Shown: piece by piece, positions 18,786 to 28,410 of the stretch
Position numbering within the stretch: the first letter of the stretch is position 1
How the letters are laid out: each line of letters starts with the position of its first letter
Origin: Clostridiales bacterium
Lineage (GTDB): Bacteria > Bacillota > Clostridia > Oscillospirales > Oscillospiraceae
Length of the DNA stretch: 64,000 bases
Reading direction: 5' to 3'
Assembly: GCA_022786995.1 (NCBI GenBank)
Contig: JALFUW010000071.1
Coordinates: 27,032 to 91,031, forward strand
Position numbers and translations under genes: made by a program
Notes under the pieces: generated by a model
The model's input: only the letters and a program-made list of their open reading frames with translations
Told to the model about the DNA's origin: nothing
Database searches by the model: none

Positions 18786-19769
18786 TTACAGTGTTGCCGC
18801 CATGACGGCTTTGATTGTGTGCATCCGATTCTCCGCCTCGTCAAAGACGATGGAACGATCACTTTCGAACACCTCGTCGGTAACCTCCATACAGTCGATA
18901 CCGAATTTATCGTAGATTTCCGCGCCGATGGTGGTTTTCAGGTCGTGGAAAGCGGGCAGGCAGTGCATGAAGCGGCACTGTTCTCCCGCGGCGTTCATCA
19001 GCTCCATGGTAACCCGGTAGGGGGTCAGCGCGTCAATGCGCTCCTGCCAGACGCTGTCCGGCTCACCCATGGACACCCACACGTCGGTGTAGATCACGTC
19101 CGCGCCCTGGACGGCGGTCATGGGATCGGTGATCAGCTCGATGGTGGCGCCGGTTTCCGCCGCGATTTCCCGGCAGGTATTCACCAGCTCGGCGTTGGGG
19201 AAGTAGCTTTCCGGGGCGCAGGCGACGAAGTGCATGCCCATTTTGGCACAGCCCACCATGAGAGAATTGCCCATATTGTACCGGGCATCTCCCATGTACA
19301 CCAGCTTCTTTCCCTTGAGGCTGCCAAAATGCTCGGAAATGGTGAGAAAATCCGCCAGAATCTGGGTGGGATGGAACTCATTGGTCAGGCCGTTCCACAC
19401 GGGAACCCCGGAGAATTTCGCCAAATCCTCTACGATGGTCTGCGCAAAGCCGCGATACTCGATGCCGTCAAACATTCTGCCCAGCACCCGGGCGGTATCC
19501 GCGATGGACTCCTTCTTGCCCATCTGCGAGCCGGAGGCGCCGATGTAGGTCACGCCCATACCCAGATCGTGGCCCGCCACCTCAAAGGCGCAGCGGGTGC
19601 GGGTGGAGTCCTTGGCAAACAGCAGGACGATGTTTTTGCCTTCACACAGCCGATGGGGTACGCCGGCCTTTTTTTCTGCCTTCAGCTTTGCCGCCAGCTC
19701 CAGCAGCCCCCCGATCTCCTCCGGGGTCAGATCCAGCAGCTTCAAAAAGCTTTTGCCTTTCAAATTCAT
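18786..19769 (-). CDS. argF: Ornithine carbamoyltransferase
   Basis: [15 protein letters not shown] (STRTR), [17 protein letters not shown]. Confidence 0.96.
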   Translation of the reverse strand: MNLKGKSFLKLLDLTPEEIGGLLELAAKLKAEKKAGVPHRLCEGKNIVLLFAKDSTRTRCAFEVAGHDLGMGVTYIGASGSQMGKKESIADTARVLGRMFDGIEYRGFAQTIVEDLAKFSGVPVWNGLTNEFHPTQILADFLTISEHFGSLKGKKLVYMGDARYNMGNSLMVGCAKMGMHFVACAPESYFPNAELVNTCREIAAETGATIELITDPMTAVQGADVIYTDVWVSMGEPDSVWQERIDALTPYRVTMELMNAAGEQCRFMHCLPAFHDLKTTIGAEIYDKFGIDCMEVTDEVFESDRSIVFDEAENRMHTIKAVMAATL

Positions 19770-19790
19770 ATTGATTCCTCCAAACCAGCG

Positions 19791-21221
19791 TTACGCCATG
19801 GCCTGATACCGCCATGCGTAGTAATAATACCAGCCTGTAAACAGGCCCTCCGTGACCAGTTCTTTTCGGTAACCGGGAATATCCTGCGGCTGTCCTGTCG
19901 TCTCCCGGAAATACCAGATCTCGGTATAAGAAGTATCCGCATCCTCGATGATCCAGTTGGTACGCTCCGGGATATCCGGGAAATAATAGCGGAAATCCGC
20001 CATGCCCTCCATATAGAAAACCGCGTTATCGCCGGGGCGAACCTTCTCGAGAAACTCCGCCGTACACATATCCTGATATTTATAGTCGTCCCGGATATGC
20101 AGATAACCAGGCCACAGGTACACAACCAGCACTGCCGTAAGAACAAAGCAAAGCACCTTTGTTCTGTCCAGGCGCGACAGGCAGAAGCCCAGCATCAGGA
20201 ACATCACCGGGGTCAGCGGGTACAGATACCGAATGACAAAAAACGGTCTCACCGCGTAGGACAGGAGCAGGCCAACCGCCACGGTTCCCACCATAGACCC
20301 AAGGCCCGCCAGTATCCACAGCACATCGGGCGACACCGGCATCTTCGGTTTTTCCTCTGTATCCGGCCTCTTTCGCTTGACGCTGACAAACAGAAAAACC
20401 GCCACAGTCAAAGCAAACAGCCCCGCCAAATACCAGGACCCAAAGAAATATACAAAGCATTCCCGGGCCTTCGGGATCTCCTGCAGCCACCAATCCCCGG
20501 AGGTTGACACAAAGGATTTTACCAATACGCCAAGCCACGGCAGGTAACCCAGCACGGCAACCGCCCAGGTAACGGCAGTCCGACGCAGGAATCCCCGGTC
20601 ACGCAGGGATGGAATGACTAAAATCAGATAGAAAAACGCCACACTGATCAGGGCATAATAGTGGGTGTAGGCCGCGCCCAGCGAGGCCAGCGAGAAAACC
20701 ACCCACTCCGGCAGACGGTTCCGGGTCAGGATCCTCCTCAGAGCCAGAAAGGCCGCCAAAACCAGGAAAGCCCCCAGAGAGTACATCCGCACTTCCACGT
20801 TGTAGTACAGCGGTTCCGGCATCAAAGACATCATCGTCACCAGCAGGAATGCCGGGCCAAGGCCAAACTCCCGCCGAACCTCCGTGCAGGCAAGAAACAG
20901 AATTCCTGCATAAGGAAGCAACGCCGACAGATGGTACGCGGGGCCGTTGTCCCCCAGCAGGCGGTTCATCGCCATGGCCAGCATGTAAAATAGGGGTGGG
21001 TGCATATCCGTCGCCGTTTTTTTGACCATATCGGGCAGGGACATTCTGGCCAGCCGGATAGACCAGGTTTCATCCACCCAGAAGGTGTTGTCGTAGATCC
21101 GCCAATAGTTCAGCCGCAGCAGCGCCAGCGTCCACAGGGTCACCGCCAGAAATCCGGCCCAGCGCAGCAGTTTTTGTGCGTTTTTTCCTTGAAGTGTCTG
21201 CGAAAAGTGTCGTTTGTTCAC
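19791..21221 (-). CDS. Glycosyltransferase family 39-like membrane protein
   Basis: WVDETWSIRLARMSLPDMVKKTATDMHPPLFYMLAMAMNRLLGDNGPAYHLSALLPY; multi-TM; GTG start with GTGA overlap of argD stop. Confidence 0.85.
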   Translation of the reverse strand: MNKRHFSQTLQGKNAQKLLRWAGFLAVTLWTLALLRLNYWRIYDNTFWVDETWSIRLARMSLPDMVKKTATDMHPPLFYMLAMAMNRLLGDNGPAYHLSALLPYAGILFLACTEVRREFGLGPAFLLVTMMSLMPEPLYYNVEVRMYSLGAFLVLAAFLALRRILTRNRLPEWVVFSLASLGAAYTHYYALISVAFFYLILVIPSLRDRGFLRRTAVTWAVAVLGYLPWLGVLVKSFVSTSGDWWLQEIPKARECFVYFFGSWYLAGLFALTVAVFLFVSVKRKRPDTEEKPKMPVSPDVLWILAGLGSMVGTVAVGLLLSYAVRPFFVIRYLYPLTPVMFLMLGFCLSRLDRTKVLCFVLTAVLVVYLWPGYLHIRDDYKYQDMCTAEFLEKVRPGDNAVFYMEGMADFRYYFPDIPERTNWIIEDADTSYTEIWYFRETTGQPQDIPGYRKELVTEGLFTGWYYYYAWRYQAMA

Positions 21222-22387
21222 GCAAGTTCCTCCGCAGCGGCTTTCAGGGTCTCTACGGCAAATTTCAGATCCTCCATGGGAATATTCAGGGCGGGCAGCA
21301 GACGCACCTTATTCTTGGCCGTCAGGCACAGTACGCCTCTTTCCATGCAGGCTTTCACCACATCCCCGGCAGGAGCCACGGTCTTTACGCCGATCATCAG
21401 GCCCAGCCCGGAGACAGATTCCACACCGGGAGCGTCCTTCAGCGCAGTAAAAATATAGTCGCTCTTCTGCTTCACTTCAGCCAGCAGTTCCTCCGTCAGC
21501 CGCTCCACCACGCTGACCGCGCCGGCGCAGCACACGGGGTTGCCGCCATAGGTGGAGCCATGGTCACCGAAGCCCAGCACGTTCTGAACCTTCTGCCCCA
21601 GCAGCGTAGCACCGATGGGCAGGCCGCCGCCCAGTCCCTTGGCGGTGGAGACGATATCCGGCTGGATGGGGTAATTCATGTAGCTGTAGAGCTTGCCGGA
21701 GCGTCCGTTTCCAGTCTGCACCTCGTCAATCATAAAGGGAATGTCACGCTCGTGGGCCAGCTGATCTGCTGCCACAAGGTATTCTTTGTTGAGGGGCAGC
21801 ACGCCGCCCTCGCCCTGGACGACCTCCATGAGGATACCGGCCACATGGAATTCATCAACGCACTTCTTGAGCTCCGCGATATCATTCGCGGGCACATGGA
21901 CAAAGCCGGGCGTCAGGGGCTGGAACAGCTGATGAAAGTGCTCCTGTCCCGTAGCCGCCAGGGTTGTCAGGGTGCGGCCATGGAAGCTGTTTCGGAGCGT
22001 CACGATGGTGTAGCAGTCCATGCCTTTTTTCTCGGCGGAATACTTTCTCGCCACTTTTATGGCACACTCGTTGGCCTCCGCGCCGGAGTTGGAGAAGAAC
22101 ACCTTCTTCATCCCGGTTTTATCGCACAGGAGCTTGGCAAGTTTCGCGCAAGGCTCGGTGTAATACAGGTTGGAGGTGTGCTGCACCTTTCCCAACTGGG
22201 CGGTGACTGCCGCCATCCATTCCTCATCCGCAAAACCAAAGGCGGTAACGCCGATGCCGGAGCCCATGTCCACATAGCTTTTGCCGTTTACGTCCACCAC
22301 ACGGCTGCCCTTGCCGGAGACGATCTCCACCGGGAAGCGCTTATAGGTGCCCGCAACGTATTCCTGATCTGTTTCAATAATGCTCAT
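21218..22387 (-). CDS. argD: Acetylornithine aminotransferase
   Basis: SNSGAEANECAIKVARKY, DEVQTGNGRSGKLYSY, STAKGLGGGLPIGATL. Confidence 0.96.
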   Translation of the reverse strand: MSIIETDQEYVAGTYKRFPVEIVSGKGSRVVDVNGKSYVDMGSGIGVTAFGFADEEWMAAVTAQLGKVQHTSNLYYTEPCAKLAKLLCDKTGMKKVFFSNSGAEANECAIKVARKYSAEKKGMDCYTIVTLRNSFHGRTLTTLAATGQEHFHQLFQPLTPGFVHVPANDIAELKKCVDEFHVAGILMEVVQGEGGVLPLNKEYLVAADQLAHERDIPFMIDEVQTGNGRSGKLYSYMNYPIQPDIVSTAKGLGGGLPIGATLLGQKVQNVLGFGDHGSTYGGNPVCCAGAVSVVERLTEELLAEVKQKSDYIFTALKDAPGVESVSGLGLMIGVKTVAPAGDVVKACMERGVLCLTAKNKVRLLPALNIPMEDLKFAVETLKAAAEELA

Positions 22388-22388
22388 G

Positions 22389-23252
22389 TCAGTCTCCCAT
22401 AACCATGGTGCCCGCGCCCTCGTCGGTAAGAAGCTCCATCAGAATGGAGTGGGGCACCCGTCCGTCCATAATTACCACATGCTTCACGCCCTTGCCGATG
22501 GCCTCGATGCAGCAGTCCACCTTGGGAATCATGCCGCCGGAGATCACGCCCTCGTCAAAGAGCTTCTTTGCTTCCTTCACCGTCAGGGCGGGAATCAGGG
22601 TGCCGGGATCATCCTTATCCCGCAGAATCCCGGCAATATCCGTCATCATAATTAAGCGCTCCGCGTTCAGGGCGCCGGCAATGTAGGCGGCGGCGGTGTC
22701 GCCGTTGATGTTGTAGGTATTGCCCTGACGGTCGCTGGCGACGGTGGAAATCACGGGGATGTAGTTCTTTTCCAGCAGGTCGGTAATAGGCTGGGTGCGG
22801 ATGCGGGTGATTTTTCCCACATAGCCCAAAGCTTCGTCCTTCATGGTGGCCTCGATGATGCCGCCGTCGATGCCGGAAAGCCCCACGGCGTGACCGCCCT
22901 TCATTTGCAGCAGGTTTACCAGCGTCTTGTTGACCTTGCCCGCCAGCACCATCTGCACGATGTCCACGGTCTCCTTGTCCGTGACCCGCAGACCGTTCAC
23001 AAACTGGGCCTGCTTGCCAAGGCGCTTCATGGTTTCGCTGATCTCCGGGCCGCCGCCGTGAACCAGCACCACCTTCACGCCAATGAGCCACAGCAGGGCG
23101 ATGTCCTCCATCACCTGCTGCTTAAGCTGCTCGTTGATCATGGCGTTGCCGCCGTACTTGATGACCACGATCTTGCCGCTGTATTTCTTAATGTAGGGCA
23201 GGGCCTGGGTCAGCACCTCGGCCCGTTCCATATTTGTCAGTTCGTTTTCCAT
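22389..23252 (-). CDS. argB: Acetylglutamate kinase
   Basis: VVIKYGGNAM, VLVHGGGPEIS, NINGDTAAAYIAGALNAERLIMMTDIAGIL. Confidence 0.96.
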   Translation of the reverse strand: MENELTNMERAEVLTQALPYIKKYSGKIVVIKYGGNAMINEQLKQQVMEDIALLWLIGVKVVLVHGGGPEISETMKRLGKQAQFVNGLRVTDKETVDIVQMVLAGKVNKTLVNLLQMKGGHAVGLSGIDGGIIEATMKDEALGYVGKITRIRTQPITDLLEKNYIPVISTVASDRQGNTYNINGDTAAAYIAGALNAERLIMMTDIAGILRDKDDPGTLIPALTVKEAKKLFDEGVISGGMIPKVDCCIEAIGKGVKHVVIMDGRVPHSILMELLTDEGAGTMVMGD

Positions 23253-23268
23253 GTCCTTCACCGCCGTG

Positions 23269-24483
23269 TTACGTTCTGTAGTCGCCGTTGATTTTGACGT
23301 AGTCGTAGGTCAGGTCGCAGCCCCAGGCGGTAGAGGAAGCGTCGCCGCTGTTCAGCTCCACCAGAATCTCAATTTCCTTTTCCAGCAAAACTTTTTTCGC
23401 GATTTCCTCAGAAAAGTCAAGACCCGCGCCGTCCTTGCAGACCGGGATGGTGCCCGCCGCGCTGCGGAAGGCCACGTCCACCTTGTCAACATCCACCTGG
23501 GCGCCGCTGTAGCCGATGGCACACAGCACCCGGCCCCAGTTGGCGTCCGCGCCGAACATGGCGGCTTTCAAAAGGCTGGAGCAGATGACGCTCTTGGCAA
23601 CCGTCTTGGCGGTAGGCAGGTCAGCCGCGCCGCTCACCTTGCACTCAAGCAGCTTCGTCGCGCCTTCGCCGTCACCGGCAATCTTCCGACACAGGGCAAT
23701 GGTCACGGAGTTCAGTGCCTGCATAAAGGCGGTAAAGTCCTCGCCCTCGGCCTCCACCACGGGGTTCCCTGCCAGGCCGTTGGCAAGCACCGTCACCATG
23801 TCGTTGGTGGAGGTGTCGCCGTCGATGGACAGCATGTTGAAGGTATTGGCGATGTCCCCGGACAGGGCCTTCTGGAGCATGGCGGGAGAAATCGCCGCGT
23901 CGGTGGTCAGGAACACCAGCATGGTTGCCATGTTGGGGTGAATCATACCGCTGCCCTTGGCAATGCCGCCCAAATGGCAGGTCTTGCCGCCCAGAGTAAA
24001 CTCCACGGCAACCTCCTTCATGACGGTGTCGGTGGTCATGATGCCCTCAGCCGCCGCCTTGCCGCCCGCGGGGGACAGCCCTGCAACCAGCTCCGGCAGA
24101 CCCGCGGCGATGGGGTCAATGGACAGGGGCTGACCGATGACGCCGGTGGAGGCGACGATCATGTCGTCAGGAGAAATGCCCAGGGCTTTGGCTGCCAGGG
24201 CGCTCATTTCCTCGGCAATCTCGATGCCGTTTGCGTTGCAGGTATTGGCGTTGCCGCTGTTGCAGATCACCGCCTGGGCCACGCCATTAGACAGATGCTT
24301 TTTCGTCACGGTCAGGGGCGCGCCCTTCACCAGATTCGTGGTATATACAGCGGCGGCGCTTGCCGGCACGCTGCTGAAAATCAGAGACAGATCCTTTTTC
24401 GTATGGTTTTTCCGAATGCCGCAGTGGACACCGTTTGCGGAAAAACCCTTCGCGGCGCAGACGCCGCCTTCAATCACTTTCAT
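23269..24483 (-). CDS. argJ: Bifunctional glutamate N-acetyltransferase/amino-acid acetyltransferase
   Basis: ICNSGNANTCNANG; KGSGMIHPNMATMLVFLTTDA autoproteolysis site. Confidence 0.97.
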   Translation of the reverse strand: MKVIEGGVCAAKGFSANGVHCGIRKNHTKKDLSLIFSSVPASAAAVYTTNLVKGAPLTVTKKHLSNGVAQAVICNSGNANTCNANGIEIAEEMSALAAKALGISPDDMIVASTGVIGQPLSIDPIAAGLPELVAGLSPAGGKAAAEGIMTTDTVMKEVAVEFTLGGKTCHLGGIAKGSGMIHPNMATMLVFLTTDAAISPAMLQKALSGDIANTFNMLSIDGDTSTNDMVTVLANGLAGNPVVEAEGEDFTAFMQALNSVTIALCRKIAGDGEGATKLLECKVSGAADLPTAKTVAKSVICSSLLKAAMFGADANWGRVLCAIGYSGAQVDVDKVDVAFRSAAGTIPVCKDGAGLDFSEEIAKKVLLEKEIEILVELNSGDASSTAWGCDLTYDYVKINGDYRT

Positions 24484-24499
24484 CGCTCTCTCCTCTTTC

Positions 24500-25417
24500 T
24501 CACAGGGACAGTCCGGTGGTCTCGTCGAGGCCCAGCAGCAGATTCATGTTCTGAATCGCCGCGCCGGAGGCTCCCTTGCCTAAGTTATCAAAAATCGCCG
24601 TGACCATGCACTGATCGTCTTGTCCGCTGACCTGAACGCGCATGGTGTCCTTTCCGGCATAGGTGCTGGCGTAGACCACTGCCTCGTCTCCGCCCAGCGG
24701 GGCAACGCTGACCAATTTCTGCCCCGCATAGTGGTCGCTTAATGCTTCCCACGCGGTTTTCGCGTCGATGCCGGGAAGCAGGACGGATGTCGCCATGCCT
24801 GCGTAAAAGTCGCCCAGGATGGGAGAAAACACCGGCTTTTGCGCCAAACCGCAGATTTTCTGCATTTCCGGCAGGTGCTTGTGGGTCAGTGTGGTGCCGT
24901 AGATGCGGTGGCTTTCGTGGCGTACATCTCGGTTTTCGTCCTCATATTCCGCGATCAGCTTCTTGCCGCCGCCGGAGTAGCCGGTTAGAGAGTAGGCCGT
25001 AAGGGGGAAATCGGCAGGAATCACGCCGTGCTTGACCAGCGGGTACACCCCGGCAATAAAGCCGCTGGCGTGGCAGCCGGGGTTGGCCACCCGCTTGGAC
25101 GTCACGATTGCCTTTCGGTGGGCATCGGACAGCTCCGCAAAGCCGTAGGCCCAGTCCGGGTTCACCCGGTGGGCGGTGGAGGTATCGATCACTGCCGTCT
25201 GGTCGCTTTCAATCAGGGATACCGCTTCCACAGCTGCTGCGTCGGGCAGACACAGAAAGGCGATGTCCGCCCCGTTCAGCATATCCTTCCGGGCGCTGGG
25301 GTCCTTGCGCAGCTCCTCGCTCAGGGTCAAAAGCTCCAGATCCTTCCGCCCGGCAAGACGCTCCCGGATCCGCAGGCCGGTGGTGCCGGCGCTGCCGTCA
25401 ATAAATACCTTGGTCAT
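24500..25417 (-). CDS. argC: N-acetyl-gamma-glutamyl-phosphate reductase
   Basis: VFIDGSAGTTGLRIRERL; NPGCHASGFIAGVYPLV. Confidence 0.95.
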   Translation of the reverse strand: MTKVFIDGSAGTTGLRIRERLAGRKDLELLTLSEELRKDPSARKDMLNGADIAFLCLPDAAAVEAVSLIESDQTAVIDTSTAHRVNPDWAYGFAELSDAHRKAIVTSKRVANPGCHASGFIAGVYPLVKHGVIPADFPLTAYSLTGYSGGGKKLIAEYEDENRDVRHESHRIYGTTLTHKHLPEMQKICGLAQKPVFSPILGDFYAGMATSVLLPGIDAKTAWEALSDHYAGQKLVSVAPLGGDEAVVYASTYAGKDTMRVQVSGQDDQCMVTAIFDNLGKGASGAAIQNMNLLLGLDETTGLSL

Positions 25418-26787
25418 GCCAGCTGCTCCTTTACATAGGCGATCTGGGCCTCCACGGACTGCACGGAGGTGCCGCCCTCGGAGATCCGCTTCTGAACGCA
25501 GGTCAGCAGGTCAATGTCCTGATACAGATCTTCGTCAAAGAGGTCGGAATACTGTTTATAGGTTTCCAGCGGCAGGGTCTCCAGCACACAGCCCTCGGCA
25601 ATACACTTGGCCACCAGCTGGCCGGAAATCTTGTAGGCGCTGCGGAAGGGCATGCCCTTCTTAACCAGGTAATCGGCCAGGTCGGTGGCGTTGATGAAGC
25701 CGCCCTGGGCCGCTTTCTTCATGTTGTCGGGCCGGGTGGTCATGGTGGCAAGCATGGGGGCAAAGACCTTCAGGCACATCTTCACGGTGTCCACCGCGTC
25801 GAACACCGCCTCCTTGTCCTCCTGCATGTCCTTGTTGTAGGCCAGGGGCAGGCCCTTCAGAGTGGTGAGCATGGCCATCAGGTCGCCGTAGACCCGGCCG
25901 GTCTTGCCCCGCACCAGCTCTGCCATGTCCGGGTTCTTCTTCTGGGGCATGATGGAGGAGCCGGTGGTATAGGCGTCCGACAGCTCCACAAACTTGAATT
26001 CCCAGCTGGCCCAGAGGATGATCTCCTCGGAAAAGCGACTTAGGTGCATCATCAGGGTGGACAATGCGCTCATCAGCTCCACGCAGAAGTCCCGGTCGGA
26101 CACGCCGTCGATGGAGTTGAGCGCAATGCCGTCAAAGCCCAGTTTTTCCGCTTCAAACCGGCGGTCGGTATCGTATGTCGTACCGGCAAGGGCACAGGAG
26201 CCAATGGGAGATACATTCATCCGCTTCCGGCAGTCGGCAAGGCGGCCCAAATCCCGCAGCATCATCATGGCGTAGGCCATCAGGTGATGGGAAAAGAGAA
26301 TGGGCTGGGCCCGCTGCAAGTGGGTGTAGCCAGGGAGAATCACTTCTTTATTGGCTTCCGCCTGCAAAACCACGGCTTCCAGCACAGACTTTACGAGGGC
26401 AGAAATCTCGTCGATTTCCTCCCGCAGGTACATCCGCAGGTCGAGAGCCACCTGATCGTTTCGGCTTCTGGCGGTGTGGAGCTTCTTGCCCACGTCGCCC
26501 AGCCGCTGGGTCAGCACCTGCTCCACAAACATGTGGATATCCTCGCAGCTCATGTCAAATTCCAGCGCGCCGGAATCCAGATCGGTTAAGATTTCCTGCA
26601 AGCCGTCGATCAGCTGGTCGGCTTCCTTTTGGGCGATGATTCCTTGCGCCCCCAGCATGGCAGCATGGGCCATGGAGCCGGTGATATCCTGCCGGTACAT
26701 ACGGCAGTCGAAGCGAATGGAAGAATTAAAATCATCCGCAATGCTGTCTGTCGCGCCGGAAGTCCGCCCGGCCCACATCTTTGCCAT
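25414..26787 (-). CDS. argH: Argininosuccinate lyase
   Basis: GSSIMPQKKNPDMAELVRGKTGRVYGDL signature. Confidence 0.97.
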   Translation of the reverse strand: MAKMWAGRTSGATDSIADDFNSSIRFDCRMYRQDITGSMAHAAMLGAQGIIAQKEADQLIDGLQEILTDLDSGALEFDMSCEDIHMFVEQVLTQRLGDVGKKLHTARSRNDQVALDLRMYLREEIDEISALVKSVLEAVVLQAEANKEVILPGYTHLQRAQPILFSHHLMAYAMMMLRDLGRLADCRKRMNVSPIGSCALAGTTYDTDRRFEAEKLGFDGIALNSIDGVSDRDFCVELMSALSTLMMHLSRFSEEIILWASWEFKFVELSDAYTTGSSIMPQKKNPDMAELVRGKTGRVYGDLMAMLTTLKGLPLAYNKDMQEDKEAVFDAVDTVKMCLKVFAPMLATMTTRPDNMKKAAQGGFINATDLADYLVKKGMPFRSAYKISGQLVAKCIAEGCVLETLPLETYKQYSDLFDEDLYQDIDLLTCVQKRISEGGTSVQSVEAQIAYVKEQLA

Positions 26788-26813
26788 AATCGTATCCTCT
26801 TTTTCCTCAGTGT

Positions 26814-26890
26814 AATGCGAAATGCTAAATGCAAGGAAGCGGCTCAGAGGAGCAGCATTTTGCATTCAGCATTCTGCATTTTGCATTTAT
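26814..26890. repeat. Heptamer-arm inverted repeat, AATGCAA word, in argG-argH spacer
   Basis: AATGCGA/AATGCTA/AATGCAA ... GCATTTT/GCATTCA/GCATTCT/GCATTTT/GCATTTA. Confidence 0.9.
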
Positions 26891-28113
26891 TACAGTTTTC
26901 CTTGCTCCCGCAGCGCCTGAACCTTGGTGGGCAGGCCCCACAGATTGATGAAGCCGGCAGCCTGATTCTGGTCGTAGTCGCTCTCGCCGAAGGTCACCAG
27001 ATTCTCGGAGTACAGGGAGTAGGGAGAAGTGGTGCCGGCGGGGATGATGTTGCCCTTGTAGAGCTTCAGCTTCACGGAGCCGGTGACGTACTTGTTGCTC
27101 TCGTTGGCAAAGGCGGTGAGAGCCTCCTGCAGGGGGGAGTACCACTTGCCGTTGTAGATGAGGTCGGCGTAGTCCACAGCTAATCTTTGCTTGACATGGA
27201 GAGTGTCCTTATCCACGGTCAGCATTTCCAGCTGCTCATGGGCAAAGTACAGGATGGTGCCGCCGGGGGTCTCGTACACGCCCCGATCCTTCATGCCAAC
27301 CAGCCGGTTCTCCACGATGTCGATGATGCCGATGCCGTTGGCGCCGCCCAGCTGATTCAGCTTCTCAATGATCTTGGAAGCCTTCATCTTCTCGCCGTCG
27401 ATGGCAACGGGAGCGCCGGCCTCGAAGTCGATGGTCACATAGGTGGGTTCGTCGGGGGCCATCATGGGAGACACGCCCATTTCCAGGAAGCCGGGCTTGT
27501 CATAGTCAGGCTCGTTGGCGGGGTCTTCCAGATCCAGGCCCTCGTGGCTCAGATGCCACAGGTTCTTATCCTTGGAATAGTTGGTCTCCCGGCTGATTTT
27601 CAGGGGCACCTTATGGGCCTCGGCGTAGTCGATCTCCTCGTCCCGGGACTTGATGTCCCACTCCCGCCAGGGAGCGATGATCTTCATGTTGGGAGCGAAC
27701 CGCTTGATGGCCAGCTCGAAGCGCACCTGATCGTTGCCCTTGCCGGTAGCGCCGTGGGCAATGGCGTCCGCACCCTCTGCCAGGGCGATTTCAGCCAGTT
27801 TCTTACCGATGACGGGCCGGGCAAAGGCGGTGCCCAGCAGATAGGTCTCGTACTTGGCATCCATTTTCAGGCTGGGGATGATGACCTCGTCCACCATCTC
27901 GTCCACCAGGTCGGCAACAATCAGCTTGCTTGCGCCGGTGGCGATGGCCTTGGCCTCCAGACCCTCCAGCTCGTCCGCCTGGCCTACATTGCCGGCCACA
28001 GCGATGATCTCGGGGTTATTGTAGTTCTCCTTCAGCCAGGGAATGATGATGGAAGTATCCAAGCCGCCGGAATACGCCAGAACAATTTTCTTAATGGAAT
28101 CCTTGTTATTCAT
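26890..28113 (-). CDS. argG: Argininosuccinate synthase
   Basis: [38 protein letters not shown]. Confidence 0.97.
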   Translation of the reverse strand: MNNKDSIKKIVLAYSGGLDTSIIIPWLKENYNNPEIIAVAGNVGQADELEGLEAKAIATGASKLIVADLVDEMVDEVIIPSLKMDAKYETYLLGTAFARPVIGKKLAEIALAEGADAIAHGATGKGNDQVRFELAIKRFAPNMKIIAPWREWDIKSRDEEIDYAEAHKVPLKISRETNYSKDKNLWHLSHEGLDLEDPANEPDYDKPGFLEMGVSPMMAPDEPTYVTIDFEAGAPVAIDGEKMKASKIIEKLNQLGGANGIGIIDIVENRLVGMKDRGVYETPGGTILYFAHEQLEMLTVDKDTLHVKQRLAVDYADLIYNGKWYSPLQEALTAFANESNKYVTGSVKLKLYKGNIIPAGTTSPYSLYSENLVTFGESDYDQNQAAGFINLWGLPTKVQALREQGKL

Positions 28114-28127
28114 GTATACAGCCTCCG

Positions 28128-28166
28128 TATGAATAATATTCACGTCTTTGTGAGTAATAATACAGG
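28128..28166 (-). promoter_or_regulatory. Two tandem ARG boxes (ArgR/AhrC operators)
   Basis: TATGAATAATATTCACG and TGTGAGTAATAATACAGG, centres about 21 bp apart, just downstream of the argG promoter. Confidence 0.8.
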
Positions 28167-28167
28167 G

Positions 28168-28196
28168 ATTATACTCCCGGCGCAGACATTTGTCAA
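28168..28196 (-). promoter_or_regulatory. Consensus sigma-A promoter of the arg operon
   Basis: Minus strand TTGACA-17 bp-TATAAT (both hexamers exact). Confidence 0.9.
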
Positions 28197-28369
28197 CGCC
28201 ATATTCCCACTTTTTTCCCCATCCGAATCTTTTCGGAACTATGCCGGGATTTGCCCCCGCAGGGCCCTCGGTTTACAGGTAAAATACACAAAGCATTTCG
28301 CCTACCGATTGCGCGGTTAACTATTTTCATCGCCAGATATGTATAATTATACAGTAAACACGGATAAAA

Positions 28370-28400
28370 ATAACACCACAGGTTTCCCTGTGGTGTTATT
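28370..28400 (-). terminator. Terminator of the SH3-repeat protein gene
   Basis: AATAACACCACAGGTTTCCCTGTGGTGTTATT. Confidence 0.8.
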
Positions 28401-28410
28401 GGAGCACTGC

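Noticed and set aside
18819-20507. 562-aa plus-strand ORF spanning argF and the GT39 gene
   Set aside because: Antisense to two well-supported genes.
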